Below are positions 59,709 through 64,000 of a stretch of DNA of 64,000 bases, in pieces. This DNA is from JAVKFF01 sp040226215 (GTDB taxonomy: Bacteria; Pseudomonadota; Alphaproteobacteria; DSM-16000; Inquilinaceae), in assembly GCA_040226215.1 (NCBI GenBank), contig JAVKFF010000152.1:22981-86980 (forward strand), read 5' to 3'. Under the pieces are notes generated by a model. The model searched no databases. It saw nothing but the letters and a program-made list of their open reading frames with translations, and had not been told where the DNA came from. A program made the position numbers and the translations under genes. Position 1 is the first letter of the stretch. Every line of letters begins with the position of its first letter.

Positions 59709-60971
59709 ATGACCGGGGAGGCAGCGGCTGGATCGCCGGAAACGTCGTCGGACGGGCGCGTGGTCATCATCGGCGCCGGGCAGGCCGGCGGCTGGGTCGC
59801 CCGCACGCTGCGCCAGCTGGGCCATGCCGGCCCGATTACCCTGATCGGCGCCGAGGCCCACCTGCCCTACGAGCGCCCGCCGCTCTCCAAGACGGTGCTT
59901 AGGGGCGACGACGACGCCAGCGTCACCCGTCTTTTCTCCGAGGAGAGCTTCGCCGGCCTCGGCCTCGATTTCCGGCCCGCCCGCACGGCGACCGCCATCG
60001 ACCGGAAGGCGCGCACGGTCAGCCTGGACGACGGCGCGAGCGTGCCATACGACACGCTGGTCCTTGCCACCGGCGGCACGCCGCGCGCCCTGCCCCTGCT
60101 GCCCGAGGGAGATCCCCGCCAGCACCTGCTGCGCACTATCGAGGACGCCACCCGGCTCGGCCAGGCCCTGCGACAGTGCGGGCCGGTGATGGTCATCGGC
60201 GGCGGCTGGATCGGCCTCGAAGTGGCGGCGACGGCGCGCCAGCTCGGCTGCGCCGTCCACGTCGTCGAGCTGGCCGACCGGCTCTGCCAGCGCGTCGCCG
60301 ACCGGCACCTTTCTGAGGGCCTGGCGGCGCTGCATCGGGCGCATGGTGTCAGCCTGCATCTGGGCTCCCGGATCGCCAGCGTGCGCGCGGACAGCGACGA
60401 CATCATCGTCGCGCTCACGGACGGCACTGCGATCGCCGCCGCCCATGTCGTCATCGGCGTTGGCATCACCCCCAACGCCGCGTTGGCGGAGGCCGCCGGC
60501 CTGCCGTGCGACAACGGCATCCTGGTCGACCAGCACGGCCGCACGGACGATCCGGCGATCTACGCCGTGGGTGACGTGGCGAACCGGCATTCGCCGCTCG
60601 CCGGCTGCCGCCAGCGTCTGGAGAGCTGGGCCGTGGCTCAGAACGAGGGCGTCGCGGTCGCCCACGCCATCGCCGGCCGGCCGCGCCCGGAAGAGGAACT
60701 GCCCTGGTTCTGGTCCGACCAGTACGACGCGAATATCCAGATCCTCGGCCGCATCGGCGACGATCTCGACTGCGTCGAGCGGCCCGGCGGCGCCCCGGGC
60801 ACGCGCACCTACGCCTATCTCGACGGCGGCGGCACGCTGGTCGGCATGGTCGCCTGGAACGCGCCCATGGACCTCAAGGTCGGCAAGCGCCTGATCGCCC
60901 GCTCGATACCGGTGGCGCGGACGCAACTCGCCGACGCCGCCACGCCGCTCAAGTCGCTGCTGAAGGGCTGA
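59709..60971 (+). CDS. FAD-dependent ferredoxin reductase of the oxygenase system
   Basis: A 420-residue NAD(P)H:ferredoxin reductase of the BphA4/putidaredoxin reductase type. FAD motif VVIIGAGQAGGWVARTL, LPYERPPLSKTVL, NAD motif VMVIGGGWIGLEVAATA and the second FAD segment DDPAIYAVGDVAN are in the right order; a final ferredoxin-binding SWAVAQNEGVAVAHAIAG follows. The ATG at 59709 lies 10 nt after GGAGGG and is preferred over one at 59688. It completes the three-component system. Confidence 0.9.
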   Translation: MTGEAAAGSPETSSDGRVVIIGAGQAGGWVARTLRQLGHAGPITLIGAEAHLPYERPPLSKTVLRGDDDASVTRLFSEESFAGLGLDFRPARTATAIDRKARTVSLDDGASVPYDTLVLATGGTPRALPLLPEGDPRQHLLRTIEDATRLGQALRQCGPVMVIGGGWIGLEVAATARQLGCAVHVVELADRLCQRVADRHLSEGLAALHRAHGVSLHLGSRIASVRADSDDIIVALTDGTAIAAAHVVIGVGITPNAALAEAAGLPCDNGILVDQHGRTDDPAIYAVGDVANRHSPLAGCRQRLESWAVAQNEGVAVAHAIAGRPRPEEELPWFWSDQYDANIQILGRIGDDLDCVERPGGAPGTRTYAYLDGGGTLVGMVAWNAPMDLKVGKRLIARSIPVARTQLADAATPLKSLLKG

Positions 60972-60991
60972 TCGGATGAGAGTGGTTTCCC

Positions 60992-61054
60992 TTGACAGCC
61001 GGCCCAGATTTGGTACAGTGTTTCATGTATTGATCGTCGTTCCATATTTGGAAC
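60992..61054 (+). promoter_or_regulatory. promoter with 35-bp composite IclR-type operator, ABC importer
   Basis: TTGACA (60992-60997) and TACAGT (61014-61019) are 16 bp apart with a TG extended -10. Right after lies half site GTTTCA (61020-61025). Nineteen bases on is the palindrome GTTCCA-TATT-TGGAAC (61039-61054). The arrangement equals that at 55976-56010, including GATC in the spacer. It lies in a 113-bp gap between the reductase and ABC ATPase genes, showing the importer has its own regulated promoter. Confidence 0.72.
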
Positions 61055-61084
61055 ATTTCTCAGCAACGGAGGGACGAGCCAGCC

Positions 61085-61942
61085 ATGGCGACGGTGCTTC
61101 CCATGCCTACTGACCCCGCCTCCTCCCGGCGTTCGGATTCCGCGGTCAGGCGCCTCGCCTTCGCGGGCGTGACCAAGCGCTTCCGCCAGCGCAGCCAGAC
61201 CACGCGCAAGCGCCAGGTGATCACCGCCGTGGAGCATCTCGACTTCCATTGCGACGACCAGGAAGTGGTCTCGATCATCGGTCCCTCGGGTTGCGGCAAG
61301 TCCACGCTGCTCAACATGGCCTCAGGCCTCGACCGGCCGAGTGAAGGCCAGGTCTATGTCGACGGAGAGCTGGTCGACGGCCCGAACAGTCATGTCGCCT
61401 TCATGCTGCAGAAGGACCTGCTGCTGCCCTGGCGCACGATCATCCAGAACGTCGAGTTCGGCCAGGAGATCCAGGGGGTCGGCAAGGCGGAACGGCGGGA
61501 GCGCGCCATCGACCTGTTGCGCCAGTACCGGCTCGACGGCTTCGCCGACTACTACCCGCACCAGATTTCCGGCGGCATGCGCCAGCGCGCCGCCATGGCC
61601 CGCACGCTGGCCAACGATCCCGACGTGCTGCTGATGGACGAGCCGTTCTCCGCGCTGGACGCCCAGACCAAGATGGTGCTGCAGCGCGACCTGGCGCAGA
61701 CCCTGCGCCACCGCAAGAAGACGGCGCTGTTCATCACCCACGACCTGGAGGAGGCGGTGGCGCTGTCCGACCGGGTTCTGGTGATGTCCAACCGGCCCGG
61801 CACGATCATCGAGGAGATCGTCGTCGACCTGCCCGACCGTTCGGAGCCCTTCGCCCGGCGCCAGCACCCGCGCATGGGCGGCTACACCAAGCACCTCATG
61901 GAATTGTTGCATCTCGGCGACCCCGAGGCGGCAACCGTCTGA
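61085..61942 (+). CDS. ABC transporter ATPase, nitrate/sulfonate/taurine family
   Basis: A 285-residue ATPase with a 40-residue N-terminal extension, then Walker A GPSGCGKST, Q-loop FMLQKDLLLPWRT, signature ISGGMRQRAAMARTL, Walker B VLLMDEPFSALDA and FITHDLEEAV, the SsuB/TauB form. Such importers take up sulfonates, nitrate, pyrimidine precursors and aromatic acids. Here it likely supplies the Rieske oxygenase substrate. GGAGGG precedes the ATG. Confidence 0.92.
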   Translation: MATVLPMPTDPASSRRSDSAVRRLAFAGVTKRFRQRSQTTRKRQVITAVEHLDFHCDDQEVVSIIGPSGCGKSTLLNMASGLDRPSEGQVYVDGELVDGPNSHVAFMLQKDLLLPWRTIIQNVEFGQEIQGVGKAERRERAIDLLRQYRLDGFADYYPHQISGGMRQRAAMARTLANDPDVLLMDEPFSALDAQTKMVLQRDLAQTLRHRKKTALFITHDLEEAVALSDRVLVMSNRPGTIIEEIVVDLPDRSEPFARRQHPRMGGYTKHLMELLHLGDPEAATV

Positions 61943-61977
61943 CGAACAGCAAGCGACAAACAGGGAGTCATTCGATC

Positions 61978-62961
61978 ATGTCGAAGCATACCGTTGCCAC
62001 GCTCGGCGGCCTGCTCGCCGCCACCGCACTGACCGTACCGGCCGCCGCGCAGGACCTGACGCCGGTCACCTACCTGCTGCCCGCGCCGCAGTTCCTGGTC
62101 GCCTTCGCGCCGATGAACCTGGCCGAGGCACGCGGCTACTTCGCCGAGGAAGGTGTCGAGGTCGAATTCATCACCGTGCGCGGCGGTGCGGAGGTAGCGA
62201 CCCAGGTCGGCGCCGGCAACGCGCTGGTCGGCGGCGGCATCGGCGACACCTCGATCATCGTCCGGCCCAACGGCGTGCCGATCCGCTCCGCCGCCGTGCT
62301 GGGCGGCGGCGCCCTGACCACGGTGGTCGGCCGGGCCGATCGCGGCATCGAGACGCTGGCCGACCTGGAAGCGGCGACCATCTCCGTGCAGGCGTTCCAG
62401 GACACCACCTTCTACTCCCTGCTCGGCTCCATGGGCACGGTCGGCCTCGGGCAGAACGATGCCGATATCCAGGCGCACGGCCCCGCCGGCGTCTGGCAGC
62501 TCTTCGTCTCGGGCGAGATGGACGCCATGTCGGCGGTGCCGGACTGGATTGTTCTGGCGGAGATGCAGGGCGTCGACGTGGTTCGCCTGTCCGGCCCGGA
62601 TATCTTCCCCTCCATGGCCCAGGCGATCATCACCTCCGACAGCGGCTTCGCTGAGAATCCCGAGGCCGTCTGCGGCGTTGTCCACGCCATCACGCGCGCC
62701 ATCGAGGACATCCTGGTCGATCCGGAGGCGGCGGCGGAGGATCTGATCGCCTTCCTCGAGGAGAACGAGTTCCCCGTCCAGCCCGACAGCGTGCTGCCGA
62801 TCATCCAGGCCTATGCCGAGACGGTCTATTCCGGTCAGGAGACGCTGGGCGTCGCCGACGCCGACCGCTATGCCGCGGTGCAGGACTTCTACCTGGAGGC
62901 CGGGATCATCCGCGAGGCGACCCCGATCGAGGACCTCTTCACCAATGCCTGCTTCGAGTAG
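61978..62961 (+). CDS. ABC substrate-binding protein, NMT1/SsuA-like
   Basis: A 327-residue periplasmic receptor with a Sec signal (TVATLGGLLAATALTVPAAA, cleavage near AQ) and NMT1-like features: MNLAEARGYFAEEGVEVEFI, ADLEAATISVQAFQDTTFYS and a late AVQDFYLEAGIIREATPIED. The ligand is unknown. Its 3' end overlaps the permease start by 17 bp. Confidence 0.88.
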   Translation: MSKHTVATLGGLLAATALTVPAAAQDLTPVTYLLPAPQFLVAFAPMNLAEARGYFAEEGVEVEFITVRGGAEVATQVGAGNALVGGGIGDTSIIVRPNGVPIRSAAVLGGGALTTVVGRADRGIETLADLEAATISVQAFQDTTFYSLLGSMGTVGLGQNDADIQAHGPAGVWQLFVSGEMDAMSAVPDWIVLAEMQGVDVVRLSGPDIFPSMAQAIITSDSGFAENPEAVCGVVHAITRAIEDILVDPEAAAEDLIAFLEENEFPVQPDSVLPIIQAYAETVYSGQETLGVADADRYAAVQDFYLEAGIIREATPIEDLFTNACFE

Positions 62962-63796
62962 CACCGCCGCCGGCGCCGGGGACGTGGTCGCGTCCCCGAG
63001 CGCGCTCGACCGCATCCTGGCCACCCTCACCTCGCTCAAGGTCGCCGGCAGTCTCGCGCTGCTCGTCGTCCTGGTCGCGGCGTGGGAATGGGGCCCCGGG
63101 ATCATCGGCATTCCCGCCTTCATCATTCCGCCGGCGTCGGAGGTCTGGACCGAGTTCCTGTGGATGCTCGACCGCAGCAATCTCGTCTACCACTCCGTGC
63201 TGACCTTCGCGCTGGTGGTCGCCGGCTTCGTCATCGGCAGCCTGCTGGGCGCCGTCATCGGCTATCTGCTCGGCATCAGCCGCAATGCCGAGATCGTGCT
63301 GTCGCCCTATATCCTGGCGCTGCAGATCGCGCCGAAGGTCGCCTTCGCGCCGCTTTTCGTCCTGTGGTTCGGCTACAACTTCATGCCGAAGGTGCTGGTG
63401 GCGGTGCTGATCGTCTTCTTCCCGGTGCTGATCAACGTGCTGGGCGCGGTGCGCGCGGTCGACCAGCAGCAGATCGACCTCGCCCGCTCGTTCAAGGCTT
63501 CGCGCCTGCAGATCTTCCGGAAGATCGAGCTGCCGGCCTCCATGCCGGCCTTCTTCGCGGGCCTGCGCATCGGCTCGACCCTCGCGGTCATCGGCGTGGT
63601 GGTGGGTGAGCTGGTCGGCGGCAACACCGGTCTGGGCTACCTGCTGACCTTCGCCCAGGGCCAGGCCAACACGCCGGCGGTCTTCGTCACCATCATCATG
63701 CTGACGGTCATCGGCATCGTCATCTACCTCGCCGTGGTGGCCATGGAAGGCCGTGTGTTGCGCTACATGAACCGCCGTGCCGTCGACGGGAAGTAA
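62945..63796 (+). CDS. ABC transporter permease, nitrate/sulfonate family
   Basis: A 283-residue inner-membrane permease with about six hydrophobic segments (VAGSLALLVVLVAAWEWGPG first). It shows LQIAPKVAFAPLFVLWFGYN and the EAA loop DLARSFKASRLQIFRKIELP, GELVGGNTGLGYL. The ATG at 62945 gives an overlap of 17 bp with the binding-protein gene. It completes the importer. Confidence 0.9.
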   Translation: MPASSSTAAGAGDVVASPSALDRILATLTSLKVAGSLALLVVLVAAWEWGPGIIGIPAFIIPPASEVWTEFLWMLDRSNLVYHSVLTFALVVAGFVIGSLLGAVIGYLLGISRNAEIVLSPYILALQIAPKVAFAPLFVLWFGYNFMPKVLVAVLIVFFPVLINVLGAVRAVDQQQIDLARSFKASRLQIFRKIELPASMPAFFAGLRIGSTLAVIGVVVGELVGGNTGLGYLLTFAQGQANTPAVFVTIIMLTVIGIVIYLAVVAMEGRVLRYMNRRAVDGK

Positions 63797-63836
63797 CCCC
63801 GTCACCACCTGCAACCCCTTGGGAGCCCGCATCGCC

Positions 63837-64000
63837 ATGAGTGCCGCCGAGAAACAGACCGCCCAGTCCGACCTGCCCTATCCGAGCCAGGAGAACCCGC
63901 CCTTCGAGACCTGGCGGAAGCCGGCGGGCAAGAGCCTGGGCGAGTGGCTGGCGACCCGCGTCGCCCGCTACGAGCAGCGCAGCTACGACTGGAACGCGCT
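63837..64000 (+). CDS. unidentified gene, 3' end outside the window
   Basis: An ATG at 63837, 11 nt after GGGAG, opens a frame running to the end of the window, giving 54 residues. The N-terminus has a soluble, proline-rich stretch (DLPYPSQENPPFETWRKPAG) followed by SLGEWLATRVARYEQRSYDW. NP-x3-TW-x2-P resembles residues 8-17 of the small protein at 56439. No family can be named from the fragment. It follows the permease gene by 40 bp on the same strand and is probably in the operon. Confidence 0.6.
   Translation, partial: MSAAEKQTAQSDLPYPSQENPPFETWRKPAGKSLGEWLATRVARYEQRSYDWNA

Overview
The window is GC-rich, densely coding DNA with overlapping start and stop codons. It is full of ABC and TRAP importers, IclR regulators and ring-cleavage enzymes, and several proteins resemble Mesorhizobium enzymes. 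This points to a chromosome of a catabolically versatile alphaproteobacterium; the genus cannot be told from the sequence. No rRNA, tRNA, transposase, phage gene or CRISPR array was seen. Family names come from reading the proteins and from memory of family motifs; no database search was run.

Layout. (1) 1-2.8 kb: the 3' part of a TPR protein, a lipoprotein and a short ManC-type nucleotidyltransferase. (2) 2.9-9.7 kb: a complete Dpp/Opp-type peptide ABC importer on the minus strand, divergent from an M20 peptidase. (3) 9.7-16.8 kb, minus strand: LVIVD protein, RidA, GST, TRAP transporter (dctQ-dctM-dctP) and a two-subunit aconitase-X dehydratase. (4) 17-37 kb: a dispersed vitamin B6 catabolic region. 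It holds a probable FHMPC dehydrogenase, a gentisate/salicylate-dioxygenase-like cupin divergent from an IclR regulator, a BMP-type ABC importer followed by 4-pyridoxolactonase, and on the minus strand a probable pyridoxine 4-oxidase, a class II aldolase-type decarboxylase, pyridoxamine-pyruvate transaminase and pyridoxal 4-dehydrogenase. A block of unrelated genes (FAD oxidoreductase, glycosyltransferase, acyl-CoA synthetase/ACP/PlsC fusion) interrupts it. (5) 37-54 kb: a nearly complete hydroquinone/hydroxyquinol to 3-oxoadipate pathway (hydroquinone dioxygenase subunits, semialdehyde dehydrogenase, hydroxyquinol dioxygenase, maleylacetate reductase, CoA transferase, thiolase) with a Liv-type importer. 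A divergent IclR gene is translationally coupled to a CobT homologue and a pirin. (6) 54-56 kb: a pseudouridine synthase and a Gfo/Idh/MocA oxidoreductase. (7) 56-64 kb: a three-component Rieske oxygenase system with an extradiol dioxygenase, its own IclR regulator and a nitrate/sulfonate-type ABC importer; the last gene runs off the end.

How the parts work together. Regions 4, 5 and 7 each combine a regulator, an importer and oxidative enzymes. In region 4 the visible enzymes would convert pyridoxine and pyridoxamine to pyridoxal, then 4-pyridoxolactone and 4-pyridoxate, and onward through FHMPC. The canonical flavin monooxygenase for ring opening, the hydrolase after it and an obvious 4-pyridoxate dehydrogenase are not in the window. 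The cupin, RidA and GST genes nearby are candidates for a different ring-opening route.

Regulatory DNA is unusually readable. The two promoters of region 7 carry the same 35-bp composite operator (half site GTTYCA, then a GTTYCA-N4-TGRAAC palindrome 19 bp downstream). Two promoters of region 4 carry a matching 19-bp operator (TTCTCA-N5-TGAGAA type) at the same distance from the -10 box. An 82-83 bp structured repeat occurs three times between genes, with stem sequences that differ but still pair.
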